A stretch of 64,000 nt of DNA from Vibrio galatheae (GTDB lineage Bacteria; Pseudomonadota; Gammaproteobacteria; Enterobacterales; Vibrionaceae). How positions within the stretch are numbered: position 1 is the stretch's first letter; every line of letters begins with the position of its first letter. Of the stretch, positions 26,309 through 36,783 are shown piece by piece. Under the pieces are notes generated by a model, which did no database searches, was not told the origin of the DNA, and saw only the letters and a list, made by a program, of their open reading frames with translations. The stretch covers positions 62,001 through 126,000 of the forward strand of contig NZ_JXXV01000006.1 of NCBI RefSeq assembly GCF_000967545.1, written 5' to 3'. The position numbers were made by a program, and so were the translations under genes.

Positions 26309-28105
26309 ATGACGATGTCATCATCAAGCGAACAAAATACTCCACCAGAACAAGATGTTAAGCGTAAGAGCCTCGCGATCTTGTTTGAGCTGGTGAAGTT
26401 TATTAAGCCTTACCAGCTGAAAGTGTTAGCAGCATTAGTAGCGCTAATCGCGACTGCGTCGTTAACCTTGTCGGTTGGACAAGGGGTGAGAATTCTAATT
26501 GACCAAGGTTTCGCACAACAATCTGTTCAACAGCTCAGTAGCGCGATCGGATTTATTTTACTGATCACCTTGTTGATTTCTATTGGCACGTTTTTCCGTT
26601 TTTATCTCGTTTCTTCAGTTGGGGAGCGGGTCAGCGCAGACATTCGGCTTGCGGTGTTTAACCATATTGTGACCTTGCATCCAAGCTATTTCGAAACCAA
26701 TGGCAGCGGCGATATTATGTCGCGCATCACCACAGATACCACCCTGCTGCAAAGTATTATCGGCTCTTCATTTTCGATGGCGATGCGCAGTGCTTTAATG
26801 TGCATTGGTGCGATCATCATGCTGTTTGCCACCAATATTAAACTCACGCTTATTGTATTGGCTTCAGTGCCATTTATTTTGGTCCCGATTCTGTTTTATG
26901 GCCGTCGGGTACGCGCCCTGTCTCGCCAGAGCCAAGATTCAATGGCGGATGTGGGAAGCTATGCTGGTGAGGCAATTGAACATATCAAAACCGTTCAAAG
27001 TTACAGCCGAGAAACGCAAGAAAAGCAATATTTTGCCAATCAAGTTGAGCGGGCATACGAGATTGGGCGCAAGCGAGTACTGCAACGTGCAATATTGATT
27101 TCGGGTGTGATCGTCATCGTTTTCAGCGCGATTTCAGGCATGCTGTGGGTCGGTGGAAGCGACGTCATTAACGGTGTGATGTCAGCAGGTGACCTAGCGG
27201 CCTTTGTTTTCTATGCCATTATGGTGGCTTCATCCTTAGCGACCATCTCTGAGGTAATGGGCGAGCTACAGCGCGCTGCTGGTGCAACAGAACGCTTGAT
27301 TGAAATTCTGCAGGTAAAAAGTCACATTACTGCTCCTGATGTTTGCTACCAAGATAGCCACCAAGTTGCCGCCCAAGTCGCGTTCAAAGACGTCTCATTT
27401 CATTATCCTTCGCGGCCAGATCAGCCAGCAATACAAGCGCTTAATCTGGTTGCAGAAGAGGGCAAAATCCTCGCTTTGGTCGGGCCTTCTGGCGCGGGGA
27501 AAACGACTTTGTTTGAACTATTGCAACGTTTTTACGATCCTCAGCAAGGCAGTGTAACGCTCGGCGACGTCGATATTAAAGCGTTTGATCCGCAACAACT
27601 TCGCGGCCAAATGGCGCTTGTCCCTCAGCAGCCCGCCTTATTTAGCAATGACGTATTACACAATATTCGTTATGGCAATCCCGAGGCCAGTGACGATCAG
27701 GTGATTGAGGCCGCTAAAAAGGCACATGCGCATGACTTTATTGTTAACTTGCCGCAAGGGTACAAAAGCTTCTTAGGCGAGCGAGGGGTTCGTTTATCCG
27801 GCGGGCAAAGACAGCGAATTGCTATTGCTCGGGCGATTTTGAAAGACCCGAATATATTGCTGCTTGATGAAGCGACCAGTGCTCTAGACAGTGAAAGTGA
27901 GCACCATGTACAGCAAGCTTTAGAAGAGTTGATGCGAGGTAGAACGACGATTATCATCGCTCATCGACTCTCAACCATTAAGCACGCGGATAAGATAGCA
28001 GTTTTGGATCACGGACAACTTGTTGATGTTGGTGATCACGCTTCTCTGATGCAAAGCTGCGAGTTATATCAGCGTTTGGTCGAGCTGCAATTTAAATCAA
28101 TGTAG
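26309..28105 (+). CDS. ABC exporter half-transporter (MsbA/ABCB type)
   Basis: I start at the ATG at 26309 (598 residues), preceded by AAGGAAT; the upstream frame extends past the ribosome site. The membrane domain (six segments, about 25-330) is followed by the ATPase domain (about 355-598) with Walker A GPSGAGKTT, Q-loop VPQQP, signature LSGGQRQR, Walker B ILLLDEATSALDSES and the H-loop IIIAHRLST. Fused half-transporters work as dimers exporting lipids, drugs or peptides. It is MsbA-like, but the usual msbA partner lpxK is absent, so it is probably a paralogous drug or lipid exporter. Monocistronic. Confidence 0.9.
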   Translation: MTMSSSSEQNTPPEQDVKRKSLAILFELVKFIKPYQLKVLAALVALIATASLTLSVGQGVRILIDQGFAQQSVQQLSSAIGFILLITLLISIGTFFRFYLVSSVGERVSADIRLAVFNHIVTLHPSYFETNGSGDIMSRITTDTTLLQSIIGSSFSMAMRSALMCIGAIIMLFATNIKLTLIVLASVPFILVPILFYGRRVRALSRQSQDSMADVGSYAGEAIEHIKTVQSYSRETQEKQYFANQVERAYEIGRKRVLQRAILISGVIVIVFSAISGMLWVGGSDVINGVMSAGDLAAFVFYAIMVASSLATISEVMGELQRAAGATERLIEILQVKSHITAPDVCYQDSHQVAAQVAFKDVSFHYPSRPDQPAIQALNLVAEEGKILALVGPSGAGKTTLFELLQRFYDPQQGSVTLGDVDIKAFDPQQLRGQMALVPQQPALFSNDVLHNIRYGNPEASDDQVIEAAKKAHAHDFIVNLPQGYKSFLGERGVRLSGGQRQRIAIARAILKDPNILLLDEATSALDSESEHHVQQALEELMRGRTTIIIAHRLSTIKHADKIAVLDHGQLVDVGDHASLMQSCELYQRLVELQFKSM

Positions 28106-28123
28106 CCGTCGGAAGAAAACAAA

Positions 28124-28145
28124 AAGCCACTCGATTGAGTGGCTT
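28124..28145. terminator. Bidirectional terminator, ABC exporter / symporter
   Basis: A perfect 9-bp stem AAGCCACTC / GAGTGGCTT with loop GATT lies between two convergent genes. The A run at its left gives a U tail for the leftward transcript. Confidence 0.85.
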
Positions 28146-28165
28146 AAGTTTCATGCTTTCAACAA

Positions 28166-29425
28166 TTATGCTTGCTGTTTTTCTAGCTCAGCTTGTTGCT
28201 CTTCTTCTTCAATTAATGAATCAACAATCACTGCACAAGCCGCATCACCCGTAATGTTGAGCGCCGTACGAATCATATCGAAGATTCGGTCAAGGGCAAA
28301 AAGAAGTGGAAGACCTTCGATTGGAATACCAGCCGCTAGCAAGACCGCAACAACTAGGAATGAAGGACCAGGAACACCCGCTTGACCCACGGCACCAAGT
28401 GTTGAAGTGATGATGATCGCAATGTATGCACCCATACCTAGGTCGATATTGAACAACTGGGCAAAGAAGATAGCGACTAGGCCGTAGTAAATTGCGTTAC
28501 CCGACATATTAATGGTCGCACCAAGAGGAAGAACGAAAGAAGCGGTTGAGTTTCTTACGCCCAAATCGTGCTCAACTGTGTCCATTGTTACTGGTAGTGT
28601 TGCCATTGATGACGCAGTTGAAAGCGCAACAGCTTGCGGTTTCTTCATTGCAACAAGGAACTTCTTCGCCGACGTTTTAGTGAAGATATGCACCATCAGT
28701 GGGTAAGCAATAAAGCCAAAGATTAGAATGGCCGCAACGTAGACAACGAACAGCTTAAACACCACCATAAGTGCACCAAAGCCAAATGTTCCCACTGCTT
28801 CTGCCATTAGGCCGAAAACACCAATTGGCGCAATGACCATTACTTTATTGATCATCCAAACCATAGCATCAACAATGCAGTTTACACCGTTGATAATCGG
28901 TTCACGGCGTTCTTTCGCTTGCTTAGAGATAGCGATGCCGAAGAACATACAGAACACTAAGATTTGTAGAATGTTTGCTTCGTTCAATGATTGGAAAACG
29001 TTGGTTGGGATCATACCAGTGATGGTTGCCCAGAAAGTAGGTAGTTCACCTTTTGAAGCGTATTCTGCTGAGAACATGCCTTCAACGCCGGTAACGTCGA
29101 TACCCATGCCTGGTTTGAATACTTCACCCATAAGTAGCGCTAATGCAACAGCCAGTGCAGAGGTTAGGCCGAAGTAGGCGAGTGTTGTGAAACCAACTTT
29201 ACCTGCTGACTGACTATTGCCTAGACCTGCTGCACCAGAGATCAGTGCAACGGCCACCAACGGAATGACCAGCATCTTGATTAGGTTAATAAAAATTGCG
29301 CCCAATGGAGCGAACACAGTCGCTTCGTTACCCATCATGGCACCCACGGCAGTACCGACGATCATGGCAATCACGACCTGAACACCGATGTTGCTTAGTA
29401 AACTCTTTTCTTTTAACACTTCCAT
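28166..29425 (-). CDS. Dicarboxylate/amino-acid:cation symporter (DAACS family)
   Basis: I start at the ATG at 29423-29425 (419 residues) because of its AGAGG ribosome site. Eight membrane segments and two re-entrant loops are expected. Hallmarks are the serine-rich HP1 loop (STASSMATLP) and TM8 DMIRTALNITGD, whose Arg contacts acidic substrate side chains in GltPh/GltP. The TM7 motif, NMDGT in glutamate/aspartate carriers, reads NMSGN here (residues 306-310), so substrate or cation coupling may differ from GltP. The C-terminal tail is Glu/Gln-rich. Monocistronic, ending at the shared terminator. Confidence 0.9.
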   Translation of the reverse strand: MEVLKEKSLLSNIGVQVVIAMIVGTAVGAMMGNEATVFAPLGAIFINLIKMLVIPLVAVALISGAAGLGNSQSAGKVGFTTLAYFGLTSALAVALALLMGEVFKPGMGIDVTGVEGMFSAEYASKGELPTFWATITGMIPTNVFQSLNEANILQILVFCMFFGIAISKQAKERREPIINGVNCIVDAMVWMINKVMVIAPIGVFGLMAEAVGTFGFGALMVVFKLFVVYVAAILIFGFIAYPLMVHIFTKTSAKKFLVAMKKPQAVALSTASSMATLPVTMDTVEHDLGVRNSTASFVLPLGATINMSGNAIYYGLVAIFFAQLFNIDLGMGAYIAIIITSTLGAVGQAGVPGPSFLVVAVLLAAGIPIEGLPLLFALDRIFDMIRTALNITGDAACAVIVDSLIEEEEQQAELEKQQA

Positions 29426-29928
29426 AACCTCTGTGCTAACTAATTTTAAATTCCTAGAATTACATGCCACTACATAAAAGTATGTTGGAGTATAATTCTG
29501 ACTCGCTTTTTACACTTAATTTTTACAATTGGCAATACGAGCAGCCTAGGAACGAGGCAAAAATATGCATTTTCATTGACGAGTGGCAATTTTTTGCTCG
29601 ATAGCAAACGTTTGCTTGAGGGTTGGAGGGGATATTTTCGCTGCGTGATAAAAGTAATGAATGAGGTTAGGTGCGAATAAGTCAATGGTGGTTTGTAATG
29701 TAAATGTTGCGCTTGAGTCCGTGCGCTTTGATCACGAATTGCGATTAAAGTAGCTATAAGTTCACATTTCTACAACCCGACATACCAAATGTGAAATTTT
29801 TTACATTTGTACTGATGATGTGCATGTAAATTAAATGTTAATTTTAAGTGACATAAAAACAAGTCGTTGGTCGACTTTGAACTGATGACAATGAGAAATA
29901 AGCCATAACAACAAATAGGTGACTGAAC
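29426..29928. other. 503-bp AT-rich divergent intergenic region
   Basis: No convincing gene. The region separates the symporter (leftward) from the acyl-CoA ligase (rightward) and must contain both promoters. A CRP-like palindrome sits in the right half. The short frames within it have no ribosome sites or familiar content. Confidence 0.6.
29787..29808. promoter_or_regulatory. CRP-like palindrome upstream of acyl-CoA ligase
   Basis: A 22-bp imperfect palindrome (AAATGTGAAAT / TTTTTACATTT, 9 of 11 symmetric positions) contains TGTGA-N6-TTACA, close to the CRP consensus TGTGA-N6-TCACA. It lies about 125 bp before the ligase start. Carbon-source control of fatty-acid activation would fit. Confidence 0.5.
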
Positions 29929-31497
29929 ATGATGAATCTAGCCGCTGCGTTGCAGCGAAATGCAATCAGCAAACCCAACAAGGTCGCGCTAATATGTGGT
30001 GATTTGCAACTCACCTACGCTCAATTCGATGTCATGGTAAGCAAAATTGCTGCTTCGCTGATCCAACATGGCGTTAAGCCGGGCGACAGAGTGGCTCTGT
30101 CTTGCCCGAATACACCACAGTTTCCACTGGTCTTCTTTGCGATTCAAAAAGCGGGAGCGGTTGCTGTGCCATTAAATGTGTTATTGAAAGCACGTGAAAT
30201 TAAGTATCACTTGGAAGATTCAAAGGCCAAATTTTACTTTTGCTTTGAAGGCAGCCCTGAGTTGCCAATGGCGAAAGAGGGGCTTGCTGCTTTTAAACAA
30301 GTGGAAAGTTGTAAACAAATGATCGTCATGACATTAGACCAAGCCCAGTTTGATTATTCTGGTCAGGCTACTTTGAGCGCTTTTATTCATGAGGTCGAAC
30401 CGCTGGTTGACTATGCTCCACGTAATGCGGATGACACCTGTGTAATCCTCTACACATCAGGGACCACAGGACTACCAAAAGGCGCTGAACTAACACAGCA
30501 AAACATCATTATGAATGCGTTGGTGTCGCAAAACATCATGATGAGTCAGGCGGATGATGTTCATTTGGTCACTTTGCCTCTGTTCCACACTTTTGGTCAG
30601 ACCGTGCACCTAAATGCCAGTGTGTTAATTGGCGCGACACTGGTTTTGGTGCCAAGGTTTGAACCTAAGCTGATTCTGGAACTTATCGAAAAGCACAAAG
30701 TGACGTTATTTGCTGGCGTTCCGACTATGTATATTGGTTTGCTGCACGCTGAACACAGCAATGATATTTCTTCGCTTCGTTTGGCGGTTAGTGGTGGTTC
30801 TCCTCTGCCTACGGAAGTATTTAGGGCGTTCGAAGACAAATTCAATGTCCCCATTTTGGAAGGCTACGGCCTTTCGGAAACCAGTCCAATCGTCTGTTTT
30901 AATCATCTGGACCAAGAAAGAATTCCTGGATCAGTCGGTCAGCCTATTCAGGGCGTTGAGGTTAAGGTGGTTGACCCAGAAGGGGATGTTTGTCCTACCG
31001 GGCAAGAGGGTGAAATTATCGTTCGTGGTCACAACGTGATGAAGGGCTACCTTGATCGTCCAGACGCAACAGAAGCCGCGATAGTTAATGACTGGTTCCA
31101 TACTGGTGATGTGGGTCGTTTTGATGAAAAAGGTAACTTATTTATCGTTGACCGTATGAAAGATCTGATTATTCGTGGTGGATTTAATGTCTATCCACGT
31201 GAGATAGAAGAAGTGTTTATGACGCATCCTGCGGTTGCTATGGTCGCCGTTATCGGTATTCCTAACGAGGAATATGGTGAAGAAATTAAGGCCTACGTTG
31301 TTCTTAAACCTGATCAAGATATTGAGGCCATGGAATTACAGAGGTGGGGCAGCTCGCAGTTAGCGGCATTTAAGTACCCACGCTTTGTTGAAATTCGTGC
31401 TCAACTGCCATTGAGTGCGACAGGTAAAATCTTAAAGCGCGAGTTGAAATCTGAGTTGGAAACAGCTCAAGCGCCAGTTACTAATCTATCTAAATGA
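29929..31497 (+). CDS. Long-chain acyl-CoA ligase / AMP-dependent synthetase
   Basis: A 522-residue ANL-superfamily adenylating enzyme. The P-loop-like motif YTSGTTGLPKGAE (about 175-187), EGYGLSETSP, DWFHTGDVG, the hinge region DRMKDLIIRGGFNVYPREIEE and the catalytic Lys in SATGKILKREL are all present. It should activate a fatty or other carboxylic acid to acyl-AMP and then acyl-CoA. It is shorter than FadD (about 560) and resembles the soluble medium/long-chain ligases common in Vibrio. ATG follows AGGTGA. Chain-length preference cannot be read. Monocistronic, possibly under CRP control. Confidence 0.9.
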   Translation: MMNLAAALQRNAISKPNKVALICGDLQLTYAQFDVMVSKIAASLIQHGVKPGDRVALSCPNTPQFPLVFFAIQKAGAVAVPLNVLLKAREIKYHLEDSKAKFYFCFEGSPELPMAKEGLAAFKQVESCKQMIVMTLDQAQFDYSGQATLSAFIHEVEPLVDYAPRNADDTCVILYTSGTTGLPKGAELTQQNIIMNALVSQNIMMSQADDVHLVTLPLFHTFGQTVHLNASVLIGATLVLVPRFEPKLILELIEKHKVTLFAGVPTMYIGLLHAEHSNDISSLRLAVSGGSPLPTEVFRAFEDKFNVPILEGYGLSETSPIVCFNHLDQERIPGSVGQPIQGVEVKVVDPEGDVCPTGQEGEIIVRGHNVMKGYLDRPDATEAAIVNDWFHTGDVGRFDEKGNLFIVDRMKDLIIRGGFNVYPREIEEVFMTHPAVAMVAVIGIPNEEYGEEIKAYVVLKPDQDIEAMELQRWGSSQLAAFKYPRFVEIRAQLPLSATGKILKRELKSELETAQAPVTNLSK

Positions 31498-31625
31498 TAT
31501 TTTGCCACTAGAGTAAGCCGCTAGTTTTACGGATTATCTTTTATAAGTACTGCGCACTATTCCGAGTTTTCGATGACGTCCTCATTAAAATCAGTCTGCG
31601 CAAATCTATAGGCTTGTACTAAAGC

Positions 31626-31661
31626 AAAGCGTCCGCTCAGTGAATGAACGGGCGCTTTTTT
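31626..31661 (+). terminator. Terminator of the acyl-CoA ligase gene
   Basis: A 10-bp stem AAAGCGTCCG / CGGGCGCTTT with one G-T pair and a 13-base loop is followed by a run of T. It lies between the ligase and the convergent trpA and may also stop the trp transcript, although the leftward U tract is weak. Confidence 0.75.
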
Positions 31662-31676
31662 ATTGAGTTGCGAGGA

Positions 31677-32483
31677 TTATTTCTGTGTCGCGGCTTTCAT
31701 CGCAGAAACAAAGTCACTCAACTTATCAAGCATGGTCTGTGGCTGGTCGACATTTTCTTCAATGATTTTGACCACGGCAGAGCCAGATATTGCACCTGCA
31801 GCGCCCGCTTCAATCGCTTGTTTTACCTGCGCAGGCTCAGAGATACCAAAACCAAGCAGTGCTGGTGGAGCATTAAATTGGCTTAGCTTCTCTAACATAT
31901 GATCAACTGGCATGTTGGCTTTGGTTTCAGCACCAGTAACCCCCGCGCGTGAAAGAAGATAAGTGTAGCCGCCGCCCAGCTCAGAAACTTGCTTGAGTGT
32001 TTCATCGCTTGCGGTCGGCGGGGCGATAAAAATCGGATGAACACCAAATTTTTCTGCTGCTGCGACGAACTCGCTACTTTCATTGGTAGGAACATCCGCA
32101 ATCAGCACTGAATCTATGCCTGCGTTCGCGCAGCGCTCGTAGAAGCTCTCGATTCCGCGTGAGTAGACTAAGTTAGCGTACATCAGCAATCCGATAGGTA
32201 GCTCAGGGTACTTGGCACGGATCTTAGCAATTTGCTCAAAACAGATATCGGGTGTGGCCCCCGAATCAAGCGCACGAATATTGGCACCTTGGATAGTCGG
32301 GCCATCGGCCAGTGGATCCGAGAATGGAATGCCAAGTTCCAGCGCATCCGCGCCAGATTCAACAAGCGTTTCCAGGATGTTGTATGATTGCTCTGGGTTT
32401 GGATCGCAAACCGTCACAAAGGGTACAAATGCGCCTTGGTTTTTCTCGTTTAGGCGTGTAAACATCTTCTCATAATGGCTCAT
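31677..32483 (-). CDS. trpA: Tryptophan synthase alpha chain
   Basis: A 268-residue TIM barrel. It cleaves indole-3-glycerol phosphate to indole and glyceraldehyde-3-phosphate inside the TrpA2B2 complex. The catalytic Glu is in [16 protein letters not shown] (about residue 49) and the Asp in [11 protein letters not shown]; the phosphate-binding end is [12 protein letters not shown] and GAISGSAVV. Last gene of the trp operon. Its ATG abuts the trpB stop (shared base at 32483), coupling alpha and beta synthesis. Confidence 0.97.
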   Translation of the reverse strand: MSHYEKMFTRLNEKNQGAFVPFVTVCDPNPEQSYNILETLVESGADALELGIPFSDPLADGPTIQGANIRALDSGATPDICFEQIAKIRAKYPELPIGLLMYANLVYSRGIESFYERCANAGIDSVLIADVPTNESSEFVAAAEKFGVHPIFIAPPTASDETLKQVSELGGGYTYLLSRAGVTGAETKANMPVDHMLEKLSQFNAPPALLGFGISEPAQVKQAIEAGAAGAISGSAVVKIIEENVDQPQTMLDKLSDFVSAMKAATQK

Positions 32484-33673
32484 TAGATCACTCCTTTTTG
32501 TTCTAGAATGTCGTGAACAGTGAAGATGTCTTTGTCACCACGACCAGATAGGTTAACGACTAGCAGCTGTTCTTTTTCAGGGTTCTCACGAGCCATACGC
32601 AGTGCGTGTGCCAGAGCGTGAGAAGATTCCAGCGCAGCAATAATACCTTCGCTACGGGCGATTTCTTGGAAGGCTTCGAGTGCCTCATCATCGGTAACGC
32701 TGTCATACTCTGCTCGGCCAATTGAGTTTAAGTACGCATGCTGAGGGCCCACCGAAGGGAAGTCGAGTCCAGCAGATACCGAGTAAGACTCTTCAACCTG
32801 ACCATTCTCATCTTGCATTAGTGGGGCTTTCATACCAAAGAAGATGCCGGTTTTTCCGTGTTTCAGTGGAGCACCGTGTTGGTCAGTATCGATGCCTTTA
32901 CCGGCCGGCTCGACGCCAATTAAACGTACATTTTCTTCTTCGATGAAGTCTGCAAACATACCAATCGCGTTTGAACCGCCACCGACACAAGCGATCACTG
33001 CATCTGGCAGGCGACCTTCGCGAGCCAAGATTTGATTCTTGGTCTCTTCACCGATCATGTGTTGGAATTCACGCACGATAGTTGGGAATGGGTGTGGACC
33101 CGCAGCTGTCCCCAATAGGTAGTGAGCATCTTCGTAGCTGGCAGACCAATCGCGTAGCGCTTCGTTACAGGCGTCTTTCAGGGTGGCTGAACCTGAATGT
33201 ACCGGAATCACTTCTGCGCCCATCAGTTTCATGCGAAACACGTTCGGGCTTTGACGTTCGACGTCTTTGGCACCCATGTAAACGCGGCATTTAAGACCGA
33301 GTAGAGCACATGCTAGCGCCGTTGCCACGCCATGCTGACCAGCGCCAGTTTCGGCGATGATTTCTTTCTTACCCATGCGTTTTGCAAGCAGCGCTTGACC
33401 CAATACTTGATTGGTTTTGTGCGCGCCGCCGTGAAGGAGATCTTCACGTTTGAGGTAGAGTTTGGTTTTGGTGCCTTTTGTCAGGTTACGTGTAAGCGTT
33501 AGTGCGGTAGGACGTCCTGCGTACTCTTGCAGCAGAGTCATGAATTCGCTACGAAATTCAGGATCTTGTTGCGCATCAATAAACGCTTGCTCTAATTGCT
33601 CTAGCGCGGGCACGAGAATTTGCGGGACGTACTGGCCGCCGTATTCGCCGAAGTAGGCATCAAGTTTCGCCAT
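32483..33673 (-). CDS. trpB: Tryptophan synthase beta chain
   Basis: A 396-residue PLP enzyme joining indole and serine to give tryptophan. The PLP Lys is in GGAHKTNQ (about residue 87) and the catalytic Glu in [10 protein letters not shown] (about 109). The phosphate-binding loop [10 protein letters not shown] is at about 232. Start [17 protein letters not shown] is typical. It is separated from trpCF by 50 bp and its stop overlaps the trpA start. Confidence 0.97.
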   Translation of the reverse strand: MAKLDAYFGEYGGQYVPQILVPALEQLEQAFIDAQQDPEFRSEFMTLLQEYAGRPTALTLTRNLTKGTKTKLYLKREDLLHGGAHKTNQVLGQALLAKRMGKKEIIAETGAGQHGVATALACALLGLKCRVYMGAKDVERQSPNVFRMKLMGAEVIPVHSGSATLKDACNEALRDWSASYEDAHYLLGTAAGPHPFPTIVREFQHMIGEETKNQILAREGRLPDAVIACVGGGSNAIGMFADFIEEENVRLIGVEPAGKGIDTDQHGAPLKHGKTGIFFGMKAPLMQDENGQVEESYSVSAGLDFPSVGPQHAYLNSIGRAEYDSVTDDEALEAFQEIARSEGIIAALESSHALAHALRMARENPEKEQLLVVNLSGRGDKDIFTVHDILEQKGVI

Positions 33674-33723
33674 GTTAAAATTCCTATCGTTTAGAGCGCG
33701 TTCAATCCGCGCTACTGAAATAC

Positions 33724-35163
33724 TTAATAATTTCTGATTGCGGCAAAAGCTTGCTCTAGCTTTTGTCCATCTTTCTTCCCCGGGGAGTGCTCGACGCCCG
33801 AGTTGAGGTCTAATCCTAAGCAGCCCTGAGCTGCGGCTTTTTGCGCGTTGTAGGGGGTAATGCCCCCTGCCAGCATCACTTTTGATGGGTCAGCTATTAA
33901 CGACCAATCAAACACTAAGCCTGTGCCACCAACTTGAGAGCCAACTTTGGTATCGAGTAAATGACGGTCAATATTGTTTTCAATCAGTGATGGTACATGT
34001 TCACTCACGCCGTACGCTTTCCAGATTTCGACATCGGCTGGCAATTGTGCCTTTAGTGAGTCGACAAACGGTTGATCCTCGTTGCCGTGCAGTTGAACGG
34101 CAGACAGACCAAGTTCACTGACGGTAGCCGTAATTTGCTCTAAGGTTTGGTTTTGGAACACACCCACATATTTAAGCGGTGCGCCGCTCATGGTCAGTCG
34201 AGCTTCTTCTGCTGACACAAAGCGTGGCGACTGCTCAACAAAGATCAATCCACCAAACACCGCTCCAGCTTGATAGGCTTTCGCAGCATCTTCTGCTTGG
34301 GTCAAGCCGCACACTTTGTTCTCGCCCAAGGTCACTTTGCGCACTGCGAGTTCTAAATTTTTTTCTGCCATCAGCGAGCTACCAATCAGAAACCCGTCGG
34401 CAAATTCCGCTAGATCTCTCACTTGCTGGTGGGTATAGATACCAGATTCCGAGATAATCGTTGCGTCTGGGGCAAGCTGACGAATGGTTGGGGCCAGCTG
34501 TTTGGTGCGGTTTAAGTCTGTACTTAGGTCTCGCAGGTTGCGGTTATTGATACCAATAACGCGCGCGCCCAGTTTAACCGCACGATGAAGCTCTTCTTCA
34601 TTGCTGACTTCGGTCAGAATACCCATGTTCAGGCTGTGTGCCGCTTGTTCTAATACTTTGTACTCTTCATCATTTAGCACTGACAGCATCAAAAGTATCG
34701 CATCTGCACTGTAGTGACGCGCAAGGTAAACTTGATAAGCATCGACCATAAAATCTTTGCACAATACTGGCTGTTTGACTTGATTACGCACCTGAGGCAG
34801 AAAATCAAAATTACCTTGGAAGTATTTCTCGTCGGTCAGGACGGAAATAGCATCCGCATGATTGTTGTAGACTGATGCGATGTAATCCAAGTCAAAGTGG
34901 TCACGGATCAGCCCTTTCGATGGGGAAGCCTTTTTACACTCGGTGATGAATACGGTTTTGTCACCACTCAGTGCATCATAAAAGCTGCGATCAGATGGCA
35001 TCAGTTCCGACTGAAATGTGCTTAACGGTTGTGATGCTTTACGCTCATCAACCCATTGATATTTATCACGAACGATCTTTGCCAGTACTTCGGCCATTTG
35101 GGCTTCTTGCTTAGAAACGTGTTCAGACAGGTTGTCTGCTTGCTGACTGTTGAGGTCTGTCAT
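33724..35163 (-). CDS. trpCF: Bifunctional indole-3-glycerol-phosphate synthase / phosphoribosylanthranilate isomerase
   Basis: A 479-residue fusion. The N-terminal TrpC barrel (about 20-280) has [33 protein letters not shown] and ISESGI. The C-terminal TrpF barrel (about 285-479) starts with [10 protein letters not shown] and has VQLHGNE and GLDLNSGVE. It catalyses two consecutive steps, phosphoribosylanthranilate to CdRP to indole-3-glycerol phosphate. The TrpC-TrpF fusion is the enterobacterial/Vibrio arrangement. It lies 13 bp after trpD. Confidence 0.96.
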   Translation of the reverse strand: MTDLNSQQADNLSEHVSKQEAQMAEVLAKIVRDKYQWVDERKASQPLSTFQSELMPSDRSFYDALSGDKTVFITECKKASPSKGLIRDHFDLDYIASVYNNHADAISVLTDEKYFQGNFDFLPQVRNQVKQPVLCKDFMVDAYQVYLARHYSADAILLMLSVLNDEEYKVLEQAAHSLNMGILTEVSNEEELHRAVKLGARVIGINNRNLRDLSTDLNRTKQLAPTIRQLAPDATIISESGIYTHQQVRDLAEFADGFLIGSSLMAEKNLELAVRKVTLGENKVCGLTQAEDAAKAYQAGAVFGGLIFVEQSPRFVSAEEARLTMSGAPLKYVGVFQNQTLEQITATVSELGLSAVQLHGNEDQPFVDSLKAQLPADVEIWKAYGVSEHVPSLIENNIDRHLLDTKVGSQVGGTGLVFDWSLIADPSKVMLAGGITPYNAQKAAAQGCLGLDLNSGVEHSPGKKDGQKLEQAFAAIRNY

Positions 35164-35176
35164 CTTGATTTATTCC

Positions 35177-36175
35177 TTAAGCGTGCTGAGCAAGTTGTTG
35201 TACCAACTGGTACGCTTTGCCCGAATTCATCGCATCAATAGCTTGCTGTGTGTTGGCTTTGAGATCTTCATGGCCAAACAATCGCATCAGCAGAGCAACA
35301 TTGACCGCAACTGCGCCTAATTGTGCATCGCTGCCTTTGCCAGTAAGAATGTCGGTGATGATTGCTTTGTTCTCTTGCGGGTCGCCACCTTTGATTGCTT
35401 CAAGCGGATGGGTTTCAAGACCGAAATCTTCTGGAGTCAGCGTGTATTCGCTGATCTGGCCATCTTTAATTTCCGCTACCGTGGTTGCACCATGAATCGC
35501 GACTTCGTCCAAGCCACTACCGTGAACAACTGCGGCGCGTTTCATGCCCATTTGTAGCATGGTTTCTGCAATTGGGCGAACCAGTTCTTCGCTGTAGACA
35601 CCCATCAGTTCAATGTTCGGACGCGCAGGGTTAATCAATGGCCCGAGAATGTTGAAAATGGTGCGGGTTTTCATTGTCTGACGAACAGGCATCGCATGAC
35701 GAACACCAGTGTGGTATTGAGGGGCAAATAAGAAGGCGACGCCAATATCATCCACTGCTTTACGCGTATCTTCCGCGCTCATTGCTAGATTGATGCCGAA
35801 TGAGTCGAGCAGATCAGAAGAACCTGATTTACTTGATACACTGCGGTTGCCATGCTTGGCGACTTTGAGTCCACAAGCGGCTGCAACAAATGCTGCTGTG
35901 GTTGAAATGTTGATGGTGTTGTGACCGTCACCACCTGTGCCAACAATGTCGGCGAAATCGTAGTCAGGACGCGGGAATGGATTGGCGTTCGCCAGCAGTG
36001 CTTTGGCTGCACCTGCAATCTCGTCAGGTGTTTCGCCCTTAATTTTTAAGGCAGTTAACGCTGACGCCATCAAAATGGGATCTAACTCGCCTCGAATAAT
36101 TATATCGAAAAGTTGCTGGCTTTCTTGTTGGCTGAGTGACTCTTGTGCGTAAAGCTTATTAATAATTTGTTCCAT
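35177..36175 (-). CDS. trpD: Anthranilate phosphoribosyltransferase
   Basis: I start at the ATG at 36173-36175 (332 residues), which matches family starts; the longer frame overlaps trpG. The enzyme adds phosphoribosyl from PRPP to anthranilate. Visible motifs are the PRPP-binding DIVGTGGDGHNTINIST (about 80), KHGNRSVSSKSGSSDLL and MPVRQTMKTRTIFNILGPL. It is a separate gene here, not fused to trpG as in E. coli. It begins 14 bp after trpG. Confidence 0.96.
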   Translation of the reverse strand: MEQIINKLYAQESLSQQESQQLFDIIIRGELDPILMASALTALKIKGETPDEIAGAAKALLANANPFPRPDYDFADIVGTGGDGHNTINISTTAAFVAAACGLKVAKHGNRSVSSKSGSSDLLDSFGINLAMSAEDTRKAVDDIGVAFLFAPQYHTGVRHAMPVRQTMKTRTIFNILGPLINPARPNIELMGVYSEELVRPIAETMLQMGMKRAAVVHGSGLDEVAIHGATTVAEIKDGQISEYTLTPEDFGLETHPLEAIKGGDPQENKAIITDILTGKGSDAQLGAVAVNVALLMRLFGHEDLKANTQQAIDAMNSGKAYQLVQQLAQHA

Positions 36176-36189
36176 GACCTTGTCCCTTA

Positions 36190-36777
36190 TTAGTCGTTGT
36201 TCTCTACAGCCCACTCAATAGCATTGGCGAGTAATGTTGCACCGTAAGTCGTCATAATCGATTCAGGATGGAATTGAAAACCACACACTTTGTCTTGTTC
36301 TTGCACCACGGACATAACTAATCCATCGACTTCAGCAGTGACTGTCAATGACGAAGGCACCTGAGTTGCCACCAATGAGTGATAGCGAGCTATTGCCAGC
36401 GGAGAGGGGAGATTGGCATAGATTGCGTGGTTCTGATGTTCCATCATCGAAACTTTACCATGAATAATTTCCCCTGCACCTGCCACGGTGCCGCCATAGG
36501 CTTCAACAATGGCTTGATGACCAAGACAAATACCGATCATTGGTACCTTGCTTTTTAGGCGTTGAATGATCTCTGGCATCGAACCCGCTTCTGATGGTGC
36601 ACCTGGTCCAGGAGAAAGCAGCACGACTGGGTTAGTGAGCTCAGCGACCGTCGATTCAATCATCTTTGCGTCAATGTTGTTACGGTAGATGGTGACCTGA
36701 TGGCCGAGTGAACGAAATTGGTCAACAAGGTTGTAGGTAAATGAATCAAAGTTATCGATAAATATGATATTAGCCAT
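36190..36777 (-). CDS. trpG: Anthranilate synthase, glutamine amidotransferase subunit
   Basis: A 195-residue class I glutamine amidotransferase supplying ammonia to TrpE. The catalytic triad is visible: Cys in GICLGHQAI (about 83), and His and Glu in FQFHPESIMT (about 172-174). The oxyanion region is SPGPGAPSEAG. It starts 6 bp after trpE, consistent with coupled 1:1 synthesis. Confidence 0.96.
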   Translation of the reverse strand: MANIIFIDNFDSFTYNLVDQFRSLGHQVTIYRNNIDAKMIESTVAELTNPVVLLSPGPGAPSEAGSMPEIIQRLKSKVPMIGICLGHQAIVEAYGGTVAGAGEIIHGKVSMMEHQNHAIYANLPSPLAIARYHSLVATQVPSSLTVTAEVDGLVMSVVQEQDKVCGFQFHPESIMTTYGATLLANAIEWAVENND

Positions 36778-36783
36778 CTCGTG

